From Paenibacillus endoradicis (GTDB lineage Bacteria > Bacillota > Bacilli > Paenibacillales > Paenibacillaceae), in the NCBI RefSeq assembly GCF_024721975.1, contig NZ_JANQBB010000004.1, positions 1-64,000 of the forward strand: a stretch of DNA of 64,000 bases, written 5' to 3'. The first letter of the stretch is position 1, and each line of letters starts with the position of its first letter. A model generated the notes under the pieces. It ran no database searches and had not been told where the DNA came from. It was given only the letters and a program-made list of their open reading frames with translations. Position numbers and translations under genes: made by a program. Shown piece by piece: positions 49,126 to 58,293 of the stretch.

Positions 49126-49335
49126 GCTCAAACTGTTCGCTTGTGATCACGATGTGTTGCGTTGTAGCGTATTCGGCGTCGAAAATGGCATTCATCGGAA
49201 GTTAAGTACAATCGCTTTCGAAGTATGTTTCTTGCAGAAACATTGTAAGTGCTCATATATCAACACCGTACATTGCGCGATTGGTTAAGTAGCTACATGC
49301 CATTATCTTGATGATGACAAACGACTTTTTTGAGC
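49126..49335 (+). repeat. Structured intergenic element, copy D1
   Basis: Ends GCTCAAA and TTTGAGC pair. The left block CGCTTGTGATCACGATG is conserved. Inner stem AATGGCAT / ATGCCATT is perfect, although its sequence is swapped relative to C1. The part 49200-49260 is extra and holds ATGTTTC / GAAACAT. The apical loop region is CAACACC before GTACAT. It starts nine bases after rplI, so it may serve as its 3' end. Confidence 0.82.
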
Positions 49336-49349
49336 TTATATTGAAAGAA

Positions 49350-49440
49350 TATACTAAAAATCTCGCTCGTGATAACGATGTGATGCGATAAGCGTATTCA
49401 TTGTCGTAATGTATCGAGCTTTTTATTGGAATAAATAGCT
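49350..49440 (+). repeat. Partial element D2 (left half only)
   Basis: CTCGTGATAACGATGTGATGCG and AGCGTATTCATTGTCG match the left half of the family. No right end was found; it is a truncated copy. Confidence 0.55.
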
Positions 49441-49449
49441 TTAAGTGAG

Positions 49450-49475
49450 AATTCAAAAAGCCTGCTTTTTGAATT
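49450..49475. repeat. Solo end-palindrome
   Basis: AATTCAAAAAGC, CT, GCTTTTTGAATT is a perfect 12-bp inverted repeat. It equals the joined ends of element D3, 16 bp to its right. Confidence 0.8.
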
Positions 49476-49490
49476 GCTTCTTAAAATGAA

Positions 49491-49663
49491 AGTTCAAAAA
49501 GCGGGCTTTCAGAACCGAGAAGATGGAGCTAATTTTCGGAAGGAGGAAACTCCAGTGTACGTAGTTGGTACACGAGTACCGGACTTCCCAAATTCGCTTC
49601 ATATTCGATTTCGAATAAGCTACGGTAGCTTACTCATCGTTATCAAAGTCCGCTTTTTGAACT
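49491..49663 (-). repeat. Structured intergenic element, inverted copy D3, before dnaB
   Basis: Ends AGTTCAAAAAGCGGGCTTT (49491-49509) and AAAGTCCGCTTTTTGAACT (49645-49663) pair at 18 of 19 positions. Relative to other copies it is reversed: on the minus strand the order is TGATAACGATG, then apical GTGTAC / GTACAC around CAACTAC, then CATCTTCTCGG. It ends 27 bp before the dnaB start, so it lies in the dnaB promoter or leader region. Confidence 0.88.
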
Positions 49664-49690
49664 ACCTTATAGAAGAAAGGAAATGGGCAG

Positions 49691-51052
49691 ATGAACTCAG
49701 AACCATTATTTGACCGTGTGCCTCCGCAAAATATGGAGGCGGAACAGGCTGTTATTGGAGCGGCACTGTTACAAGCAGAAGCTTTAATAACCGCGCTGGA
49801 ACGCGTAAAGAGTGAAGATTTCTATAGTAGCGCCCATCAACTCATCTTTGAAGCTATGATTGATCTTGGCGAGAACAGTCAACCGATTGACCTCGTGACG
49901 TTAACAGCACAATTGCAGGACAAAGGTATGTTAGAAGAAGTAGGCGGCGTAAGTTATCTTGCTAAGCTTGCAAATTCAGTACCTACAGCTGCAAACGTAG
50001 AATATTATGCACAAATCGTTGAAGAAAAGTCGATGTTACGTCGCCTAATTCGTACAGCAACTAACATCGTCTCCGATGGTTATGCGAATGCGGAAGACAT
50101 AACAAGTTTGCTTAGTGATGCCGAGAAAAAGATTCTTGAAATTTCGAATCGTCGCTCAAGTAGCGGATTTATTTCTATTCGCGATGTGTTGATGGAAGTT
50201 TTTGAGAAGGTAGAATTCCTTTACGCTAACCGTGGAGGAACATCTGGTATACCATCTGGCTTCGTTGATCTTGATCGGATGACAGCAGGATTCCAACGCA
50301 GTGACTTAATTATCGTAGCAGCACGTCCTTCCGTTGGTAAAACAGCGTTTGCCTTAAATATAGCGCAAAACGTTGGTGTGCGGGCCAAAGAGACCGTTGC
50401 TATATTTAGTCTGGAGATGTCAGCAGCACAGCTTGTCCAACGTATGATATGTGCGGAAGCGAATGTTGATGCAACCCGAATGCGTACCGGTAATCTGGAA
50501 ACGGATGATTGGGAGAAGCTTACGATGGCGATCGGGGCATTATCTGAAGCGGAAATTTTTATCGATGATACTCCTGGTATTACAGTTGCGGAAATTCGCG
50601 CCAAATGCCGTCGTCTGAAAAAGGAAAAGGGTTTAGGTATGATTTTAATTGACTATTTGCAATTAATTTCAGGTCGCGGAAAAGCTGGAGAAAACCGTCA
50701 ACAGGAAGTATCTGAAATTTCGCGTACGTTGAAGCAAATTGCACGTGAACTTGAAGTGCCTGTTATTGCACTATCGCAGCTTAGTCGTGGCGTTGAACAA
50801 CGTCAAGATAAACGTCCAATGATGTCAGATCTTCGTGAATCGGGTTCTATTGAGCAAGATGCGGATATCGTTTCCTTCTTATATCGTGATGATTACTACG
50901 ATAAAGAGTCAGAGAAGAAAAATATTATCGAAATTATAATAGCCAAACAACGTAACGGACCCGTTGGTACAGTTGAACTCGTATTCCTCAAAAACTTTAA
51001 TAAATTCGTGAACTTAGATCGAAATCATCAAGATCCATCACAAGCTTCTTAA
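49691..51052 (+). CDS. dnaB: Replicative DNA helicase DnaB (DnaC in Bacillus naming)
   Basis: 453 aa. The hexameric 5'-3' fork helicase. The N-terminal collar FDRVPPQNMEAEQAVIGAALL is diagnostic. The RecA-like domain has Walker A AARPSVGKTAFALN (about 212-225), Walker B MILIDYLQLISG, and LSQLSRGVEQRQDKRPMMSDLRESGSIEQDADIV. GAAAGGAAATGGGCAG precedes the ATG. In most relatives it directly follows rplI; here 575 bp of repeat elements intervene. Confidence 0.97.
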   Translation: MNSEPLFDRVPPQNMEAEQAVIGAALLQAEALITALERVKSEDFYSSAHQLIFEAMIDLGENSQPIDLVTLTAQLQDKGMLEEVGGVSYLAKLANSVPTAANVEYYAQIVEEKSMLRRLIRTATNIVSDGYANAEDITSLLSDAEKKILEISNRRSSSGFISIRDVLMEVFEKVEFLYANRGGTSGIPSGFVDLDRMTAGFQRSDLIIVAARPSVGKTAFALNIAQNVGVRAKETVAIFSLEMSAAQLVQRMICAEANVDATRMRTGNLETDDWEKLTMAIGALSEAEIFIDDTPGITVAEIRAKCRRLKKEKGLGMILIDYLQLISGRGKAGENRQQEVSEISRTLKQIARELEVPVIALSQLSRGVEQRQDKRPMMSDLRESGSIEQDADIVSFLYRDDYYDKESEKKNIIEIIIAKQRNGPVGTVELVFLKNFNKFVNLDRNHQDPSQAS

Positions 51053-51059
51053 TATCCGA

Positions 51060-51097
51060 ACGATTATATGTACAACCATATAATCGTTCGTTTTTTG
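51060..51097 (+). terminator. Terminator after dnaB
   Basis: ACGATTATATG, TACAAC loop, CATATAATCGT, then TCGTTTTTTG: a canonical terminator. Confidence 0.92.
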
Positions 51098-51132
51098 TTT
51101 GACTTTTGATAGTTGAATTGGTAAAATATTAA

Positions 51133-52488
<1,356 letters not shown>

Positions 52489-52493
52489 GAGTG

Positions 52494-52656
52494 ATCCGCT
52501 TGTGATCACGATGATTGTGCTAAAGTAGCTCGTTCGGCTGCGAATATGCCATTCATCGTTCGCTCCAGTGCTCATGTACCAACAACGTACATTCCGCGCT
52601 TCGCTTCTCTAGCTTCATGTCATCTTCTTGGTGCTGACAATCGAATCTTCGCGGAT
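52494..52656 (+). repeat. Structured intergenic element, copy E
   Basis: Ends ATCCGC and GCGGAT pair. The left block CTTGTGATCACGATG, GAATATGCCATTCATCG and right block CATCTTCTTGGTGCTGACAA are shared with C1. The apical stem ATGTAC / GTACAT with loop CAACAAC shows a compensating change from C1 (ACGTAC / GTACGT). It begins five bases after purA. Confidence 0.88.
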
Positions 52657-52707
52657 GTCCTCTTTGTAAGTATGCCAGGATGGATGTGCTTGAATGTTCG
52701 GGGAAGA

Positions 52708-52808
52708 ACTTATGATCACTTCGTGATGCTCATAAGTGAATGCTCGACTACTTGAATTCTTCTCGTGAAACCTATGCTACTTGTGATCACGTTGTGATAC
52801 TCACAAGT
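52708..52808 (+). repeat. Two related 30-nt hairpins after purA
   Basis: Hairpin 1 (52708-52737) has stem ACTTATGA / TCATAAGT and inner TCAC / GTGA. Hairpin 2 (52779-52808) has ACTTGTGA / TCACAAGT and the same inner stem. The A-T pair in one is a G-C pair in the other, so pairing is preserved. Their left arms equal the CTTGTGATCACG block of the large elements. Confidence 0.8.
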
Positions 52809-52832
52809 TCAATGATAAGATTACAGATTAAG

Positions 52833-52876
52833 GACTCAATTATTAGCGATTCTCGCTTATAATTGAGTCTTTTTTG
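52833..52876 (+). terminator. Terminator downstream of purA
   Basis: GACTCAATTAT-AGCGA pairs with TCGCT-ATAATTGAGTC, followed by TTTTTT. It is 345 bp after the purA stop; element E and the two hairpins would be inside the purA transcript. Confidence 0.9.
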
Positions 52877-52936
52877 TTACTTGTTAAGTTTAGTGCATAC
52901 GAAGTCTCATATCGACAACGACACGCAGCAGCGAAA

Positions 52937-53053
52937 GAGAACTAATCGCTAGTGGAAAAGCGATAGCGGTCGTTTTTGTCCTCGGATTTATAACTCTATT
53001 GTTTATTACGATAAATCGGAGGACAACGGCGATTGTAACAGCGATTAGTTCTC
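52937..53053. repeat. Large nested palindrome, second repeat type
   Basis: GAGAACTAATCGCT (52937-52950) pairs perfectly with AGCGATTAGTTCTC (53040-53053). Inside, GTCCTCGGATTTAT (52978-52991) pairs at 13 of 14 positions with ATAAATCGGAGGAC (53011-53024). Additional GCAGC blocks flank both sides. It shares no block with the other element family. A reading frame spans it on the minus strand but looks like a by-product of the repeat. Confidence 0.75.
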
Positions 53054-53201
53054 GAAGCGCAACCCGCAGCTCCTCGATTTTCATGAACTATATAAGTGAT
53101 ATTTTATGCAAATTTAGGAAATAAGTAATATCTATGAGAATGAGTCCTACCCTTTCTGTCCATAATGATAGAGACTATGAAATGTGGTAGGAGTGAATGA
53201 T

Positions 53202-53789
53202 ATGATATTGAAGGTTTTAATGTGGGCGGGTAAAGCAATTGCAATGGTTTTAATTGTTTGTATGCTATCAATATGGACGACAGGGTATATTATAACTAGT
53301 TATGTAGAATCTATTTTGAAGCAATACGAGATTCCAATAGAAATTCCGCCGATGGCAATGTCCGGAGTTTGGGGCGTGCTGTGGGGAAGTGAAGTAGATA
53401 CATTAAGCAAAGACAAAGAAGTCGTAGTAGACACTCCTAGCACCACAGAGCAACCAGAGACAGATGAGGGACAAATACCGAGTGATCTCAACACTGAACC
53501 AGAGGATGATGCTCAAGAGGTATTAGCTCCTATTGAAGTTGACGATACGGAAGTAGCGATGACTCCAGAGGAGGTTAAAGCTGCAAAAGATACTGTTTCA
53601 GTGAAAGATAAAGATAGAATGCTAGAGCTGTTAATGACGAAATTACCCGCAGATTCTTGGCAAACTTTCTCAACTTACCTAGAAGATGGATTGACTGATC
53701 AAGAGTTATTAGACATCCAACAAATTATGGCGCAACACCTAGATGACGCGGAATATGAAGAGTTAATGATAATTCTTAAGAAATATTAA
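53202..53789 (+). CDS. Single-pass membrane protein with acidic linker, unknown function
   Basis: 195 aa from the ATG at 53202 (GGAG nine bases upstream); the frame opens at 53184. A membrane segment (about 9-29, AIAMVLIVCMLSIWTTGYIIT) is followed by a short extracytoplasmic region, then a very acidic Pro/Thr-rich linker (DTPSTTEQPETDEGQIPSDLNTEPEDDAQEV). The C-terminal helical part is VKDKDRMLELLMTKLPADSWQTFSTYLEDGLTDQELLDIQQIMAQHLDDAEYEELMIILKKY. I do not recognise a family. It precedes the M23 hydrolase gene and may act in the envelope. Confidence 0.8.
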   Translation: MILKVLMWAGKAIAMVLIVCMLSIWTTGYIITSYVESILKQYEIPIEIPPMAMSGVWGVLWGSEVDTLSKDKEVVVDTPSTTEQPETDEGQIPSDLNTEPEDDAQEVLAPIEVDDTEVAMTPEEVKAAKDTVSVKDKDRMLELLMTKLPADSWQTFSTYLEDGLTDQELLDIQQIMAQHLDDAEYEELMIILKKY

Positions 53790-53927
53790 TGTGCCTAAAA
53801 ACCCCCAAAGGTTGCTCGAATTGTTAACCATATGTTAAAGTTAGAGGCGGATGATCCTTCAGGAGCATTTGTCTTTTTTTCTGTGAGGATACTTTAATAA
53901 TAGCAAAAGTGCTAAAAGGAGAATATC

Positions 53928-55523
53928 ATGGCCGGATTCGGGGACATGAGTCGTATGAAAGAATCAGTTACGAAATTAGTAGACAAGCTAGTTAGTAAGA
54001 TTCGACCAGTAGACTCTAAAGCAGTAAACGCTGAACCAGATGTACAGACCGATGCAGTGATACCAACACCACCACTTTGGCGTAAAAAAACCACCCTTCT
54101 TATAGGTGGTGCCATCATACTACTAACAGCTGCGGGCGTTATAGGCGTTCAAAAATATAATGAGTACAGAATTAATAATACGTTTGAAATTTTTCATGTT
54201 TACCAAAATGGAACAATAATCGGTTCAGTAGATTCTAAAGATTTAGTAGAAAAGCTAATAGGTGATGAAAAACTAGAATTAGCCAACAATAATCCCGGTA
54301 TTAATATGGTGCTAGACACAGGCGAACTTACATATGAAAGTGAAACAGCTTTTAAACTGTATGCAGAAACTGATGCAACATTAAGTGCACTTGAAAAATC
54401 ATTTACATCACACGCTGTCGGAGTAGCTGTCGTTGTTGACGGCAAGACATTAGGTATCGTCAAAGATGAAGCAGCAGCAGTTAATATTTTAAGTAGATTA
54501 CAAAGTGAATATGCACCTGCATTAGCTAGTGCAGATTCGAATACGAGAACGATTGAATCTTTATCTTTTAATGCGAATGAAACAACAACAGAACAACAAG
54601 AGAAAGTAAATTCTGATGAACCTTCTACGGTAGTTACAGAAATCGGCTTTGTTGAAGCTGTTGATGTTGAGAATGTAAATATAGATCCAACCGAAATTTT
54701 AGATGAAGATGCTTTATATGCTACTATTGTTGATGGCAGTACGAAGCCAACGAAATATGTTGTGCAAAAGGGCGATTGCGTAGGTTGTATTGCTTTTAAA
54801 TTTGGTATTTCAGAACAAGTAATCTATGAGAATAATCCTTCTATTGTCGGTGACAAAATCACTGCAGGTGATGAGTTAGACTTAACAGTGCGTATGCCTG
54901 AAATTACAGTAAAATCTACTGAGCAAACGGTAGAGATTGAAGAAATTGCTATTCCAATCGAATATGTTAAAAATGATGAAATTCGTGAAGGCGAAACGAA
55001 AACGATTCAAACGGGATCAGCAGGTTCGCAAAAGTTAACGTATAGCATTTACAAAGAGAATGGATACATTCTTACAGAAGAATTAATATCTAAGGAAGTT
55101 ATCGTTGAAGCCGTTCCTACCATTATTGAAAAAGGAACGATGGTTATTGCAGGTATCGGTTCTGGTCAATTCTCATATCCAGTAACCAATCACCGTCTTT
55201 CTAGTAAATACGGTTCACGATGGGGAAGAACCCATAAAGGAATCGACATCACTGGCGATAAGAATATCAAAGCAGCAGATGCCGGTGTAGTTGAGTTTGT
55301 TGGAACGAAAAATGGTTATGGTAATACTATTATTATTGACCATCAGAACGGATACAAAACATTGTACGGACATCTTAAATCTATTGGCGTAAGCAAAGGA
55401 GATAAGTTGAGTCAGGGTGACACAATCGGTGTTATGGGTAATACTGGTCGCTCGACAGGCGTACATCTTCACTTCGAAATTTTGAAAAATGGTAGCAACG
55501 TTAATCCACTAAGCTATTTATAA
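53928..55523 (+). CDS. M23 peptidoglycan endopeptidase with LysM and G5 domains
   Basis: 531 aa. A cytoplasmic N-terminus, then a membrane segment (about 62-79, TLLIGGAIILLTAAGVIGV). Outside come a long spacer, a LysM-like domain (YVVQKGDCVGCIAFKFGISEQVIYENNPSIVGDKITAGDELDL, about 281-323), a G5 domain (TEQTVEIEEIAIPIEYVKNDEIREGETKTIQTGSAGSQKLTYSI) and the M23 domain. Zinc ligands are His436 and Asp440 in THKGIDI and His515 in HLHF. It probably cleaves stem-peptide bridges. Its place beside walRK fits the role of WalR in controlling wall hydrolases. AAAAGGAG precedes the ATG. Confidence 0.92.
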   Translation: MAGFGDMSRMKESVTKLVDKLVSKIRPVDSKAVNAEPDVQTDAVIPTPPLWRKKTTLLIGGAIILLTAAGVIGVQKYNEYRINNTFEIFHVYQNGTIIGSVDSKDLVEKLIGDEKLELANNNPGINMVLDTGELTYESETAFKLYAETDATLSALEKSFTSHAVGVAVVVDGKTLGIVKDEAAAVNILSRLQSEYAPALASADSNTRTIESLSFNANETTTEQQEKVNSDEPSTVVTEIGFVEAVDVENVNIDPTEILDEDALYATIVDGSTKPTKYVVQKGDCVGCIAFKFGISEQVIYENNPSIVGDKITAGDELDLTVRMPEITVKSTEQTVEIEEIAIPIEYVKNDEIREGETKTIQTGSAGSQKLTYSIYKENGYILTEELISKEVIVEAVPTIIEKGTMVIAGIGSGQFSYPVTNHRLSSKYGSRWGRTHKGIDITGDKNIKAADAGVVEFVGTKNGYGNTIIIDHQNGYKTLYGHLKSIGVSKGDKLSQGDTIGVMGNTGRSTGVHLHFEILKNGSNVNPLSYL

Positions 55524-55536
55524 TTTCATATATACT

Positions 55537-55582
55537 AAAGGGCGAGTACAAAAGTATTAATACTTTTATACTCGCCCTTTTC
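55537..55582 (+). terminator. Terminator after the M23 gene
   Basis: AAAGGGCGAGTA-AAAAGTATT pairs with AATACTTTT-TACTCGCCCTTT with one mismatch and no real loop, followed by TCTT. Confidence 0.9.
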
Positions 55583-55699
55583 TTATGTTCATAAAGTCAC
55601 AAAAATTATTATGCAGCGGTGTTGCAATCATTGGGTACAAGAGGTAAGGCTATGGTAAAATAGTATTTATATGATGGATAAATGAGGCGGTGATTGCGC

Positions 55700-56446
55700 A
55701 TGTACGGAAAAATATTAGTAGTAGACGATGAGCAGCCGATAGCAGATATTTTGAAATTTAGTTTAGAAAAAGAAGGATATGAAGTGATTTGCGCTTTCGA
55801 TGGTGAAGAAGCTATTCGACTTGCTTTTGAAGAGCAACCAGATCTTATGCTACTTGATCTTATGCTACCCATTAAAGATGGGATGGATGTCTGTCGTGAA
55901 GTAAGAGCAAAACTGCATATGCCGATTATTATGCTAACCGCAAAAGATACGGAAATTGATAAAGTTTTAGGATTAGAGTTAGGTGCAGATGATTACGTTA
56001 CTAAGCCTTTTAGTACTCGTGAATTACTTGCACGGGTTAAAGCACATTTGCGAAGACAGAAGAAGTCAACGTTGCTAGCACAGGAGTTACTAGCTGAAGA
56101 CGGTAATGATCACGATAACTTTGAGCAACAAGGGTTTAGTCTGTTTAATTTATTTATCGATACAGATATGTATGCACTATATAAAGATGGAGAGCCGATT
56201 GAGCTAACACATCGTGAATTTGAACTTGTTCATTATTTGGCAAAACATTGTGGAAAAGTAATGACCCGAGAACATTTACTGCAGGCAGTATGGGGATTTG
56301 AATATTTCGGAGATGTACGGACAGTTGATGTTACTATTCGTCGTTTGCGTGAAAAAATCGAAAATGATCCAAGTCGCCCAGAATATATTTTGACTCGTCG
56401 TGGACTTGGGTATATGATGCGCAATCCGAAATTCGGGAGTATATAA
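55700..56446 (+). CDS. walR: Response regulator WalR (YycF)
   Basis: 248 aa from the ATG at 55700; a TTG two codons upstream is possible. WalR is the OmpR-type regulator of wall hydrolases and essential in many Firmicutes. The receiver has Asp53 in [56 protein letters not shown]; the winged helix has [61 protein letters not shown] precedes it. It overlaps walK by one base. Confidence 0.97.
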   Translation: MYGKILVVDDEQPIADILKFSLEKEGYEVICAFDGEEAIRLAFEEQPDLMLLDLMLPIKDGMDVCREVRAKLHMPIIMLTAKDTEIDKVLGLELGADDYVTKPFSTRELLARVKAHLRRQKKSTLLAQELLAEDGNDHDNFEQQGFSLFNLFIDTDMYALYKDGEPIELTHREFELVHYLAKHCGKVMTREHLLQAVWGFEYFGDVRTVDVTIRRLREKIENDPSRPEYILTRRGLGYMMRNPKFGSI

Positions 56447-58293
56447 TGAAACTGAAACAATATTTTCAAACGATTCAAGTAAAGCTCGTTATTATTTATT
56501 TATTGCTTATTCTCGTAGCGATGCAACTAATTGGTGTGTACTTTATAAGTGCGGTAAAAGCATCGCTAGTGAATAACTTTACCAATAATTTGAAAGAGCA
56601 AGCCGATATTCTTGCAAAGTTTGCTGCACCGAGTCTTTCGCCGACTATCGATAGTGATACAGATCCTTCGGATAATACATCGGAAGATTTGAACCTTGTT
56701 GTACGTAATTTGTTCAGTATTAGTGGGGCAGAAGTACAAGTGCTTGATGCGAATGGTAAAATCGTCGCAACTTCTTTGCAACTTCATCAATCGTACATCG
56801 GTCAGAAAAACAAGTCATTAGCGGTAAGTCGTGCGCTGCAAAATATATCTGATAACGAAGAAGAATATATCGAGGAAGATGGTTCGCGTAAGAAGATGAT
56901 CGCGGTGCCTGTTACTCATAATGATAAAATTGTCGGAGCTGTGCATATTGTTGCTTCGATGACAGAAGTATATGACACGATGAATCGTGTGAACCAAATA
57001 TTTTTCTCAGGTACAATTATTGCGCTCGGATTGACGGGTGTGCTTGGTGTTGTGCTCGCTCATACAATTACACATCCAATACAAGGCCTAACGCGTCAAG
57101 CTGAACTAGTAGCTGAAGGACATTTCGATATGAAAGCTCCAGTGCTAGGTAATGACGAGATTGGTCGCCTCAGTATGGCATTCAATGAGATGACCATTCG
57201 ATTAAAGGAAGCACTATCAGCCAATGAGGAAGAGAACGAGAAGCTAATCTCCGTTCTTTCTAATATGAGTGATGGTGTATTAGCTGTTGATGAGAACAAT
57301 CAAGTTATCGTCTGGAATAAACGTGCCCTGGAATTACTAGAACTCGGCACATTACAGGATAAAGTAATGCCAGAAGTGTTAGAGTTGAGCAAGGAACAAG
57401 TGGAATTTTTACAACAAGGACGTACGCAAATTTTTATCATTAGACGTGATAGTCCGGACTATGATACCTCTTCAGAAGAAGATAGTATTCTGAAAGTCAC
57501 ATTATCTCCGATTCATCGACGTGATCGCGGCATTACTGGCGCGATTGCTGTAATACAAGATGTTACTGATCAAGAAAAACTTGAAATATCACGTCGTCAA
57601 TTTGTAGCTAACGTATCTCATGAATTACGGACACCACTGACCACAATTAAAAGTTACGCCGAGGCGTTGAATGATGGTGCATTAGAGGAACGCGAGTTAT
57701 CGGAACGTTTTGTTGGTGTTATTAGTAATGAGACAGAACGTATGATACGTCTTGTTAGCGATCTATTGCACTTATCAAGGCTGGATTCCAATCAAGCGCC
57801 ACTTCGTCGTCAACAGACCAATATTCAAGAAATGCTAGATGAAGTAGCAGATCGGTTCTCATTCCAGTTGCGCCAGAAACGAATTACAGCAACCGTTAAA
57901 GTAGGGAAAGGGATTCGGAATCTATGGCTTGATCGAGATCAAATCGACCAAGTATTAGATAATCTAGTGTCCAATGCGGTAAAATATACGTTAGATGGTG
58001 GAAAAATCACATTAGCCGCTATGAAATCTAGAGAGCATGCCTATATCGATATTAGTGTTCAAGATTCAGGTATCGGAATTCCTGCGAAAGATCTATCGAA
58101 AATATTTGATCGTTTTTATCGTGTGGATAAAGCGAGATCTCGTAATATGGGTGGAACAGGGTTAGGATTATCTATTGCCCGGGAAATCGTTAAGCAGCAT
58201 GGAGGCAAAATCGCGCTCGAATCTGAATTAAATGTAGGCTCTAAAGTTACATTTAGTTTGCCCTTGCTACAGGAAGGAGGGAAATCGAAATGA
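56446..58293 (+). CDS. walK: Sensor histidine kinase WalK (YycG)
   Basis: 615 aa. Two membrane segments (about 13-33 and 184-206) flank an extracellular PAS-like domain, followed by HAMP (about 207-258), PAS (LISVLSNMSDGVLAVDENNQVIVWNKRALELL), HisKA with His392 in VANVSHELRTPLTTIKSYAEAL, and HATPase (N box DQVLDNLVSNAVKY; G1 QDSGIGIP; G2 GGTGLGLSI). It phosphorylates WalR. The gene overlaps walR by one base and walH by four, so the operon is tightly coupled. A Noc-site-like sequence lies at 58174-58187. Confidence 0.97.
   Translation: MKLKQYFQTIQVKLVIIYLLLILVAMQLIGVYFISAVKASLVNNFTNNLKEQADILAKFAAPSLSPTIDSDTDPSDNTSEDLNLVVRNLFSISGAEVQVLDANGKIVATSLQLHQSYIGQKNKSLAVSRALQNISDNEEEYIEEDGSRKKMIAVPVTHNDKIVGAVHIVASMTEVYDTMNRVNQIFFSGTIIALGLTGVLGVVLAHTITHPIQGLTRQAELVAEGHFDMKAPVLGNDEIGRLSMAFNEMTIRLKEALSANEEENEKLISVLSNMSDGVLAVDENNQVIVWNKRALELLELGTLQDKVMPEVLELSKEQVEFLQQGRTQIFIIRRDSPDYDTSSEEDSILKVTLSPIHRRDRGITGAIAVIQDVTDQEKLEISRRQFVANVSHELRTPLTTIKSYAEALNDGALEERELSERFVGVISNETERMIRLVSDLLHLSRLDSNQAPLRRQQTNIQEMLDEVADRFSFQLRQKRITATVKVGKGIRNLWLDRDQIDQVLDNLVSNAVKYTLDGGKITLAAMKSREHAYIDISVQDSGIGIPAKDLSKIFDRFYRVDKARSRNMGGTGLGLSIAREIVKQHGGKIALESELNVGSKVTFSLPLLQEGGKSK

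Noticed and set aside
52890..53084. 64-aa ORF on the minus strand after purA
   Set aside because: It spans the large nested palindrome and has no family resemblance or neighbour link; the open frame is most simply a by-product of the repeat.
53790..53927. Possible c-di-AMP (ydaO) riboswitch before the LysM/M23 gene
   Set aside because: Such riboswitches often precede wall hydrolase genes, but the conserved blocks are missing; only a short TCCT/AGGA hairpin with a T run is seen, probably a weak terminator of the preceding gene.
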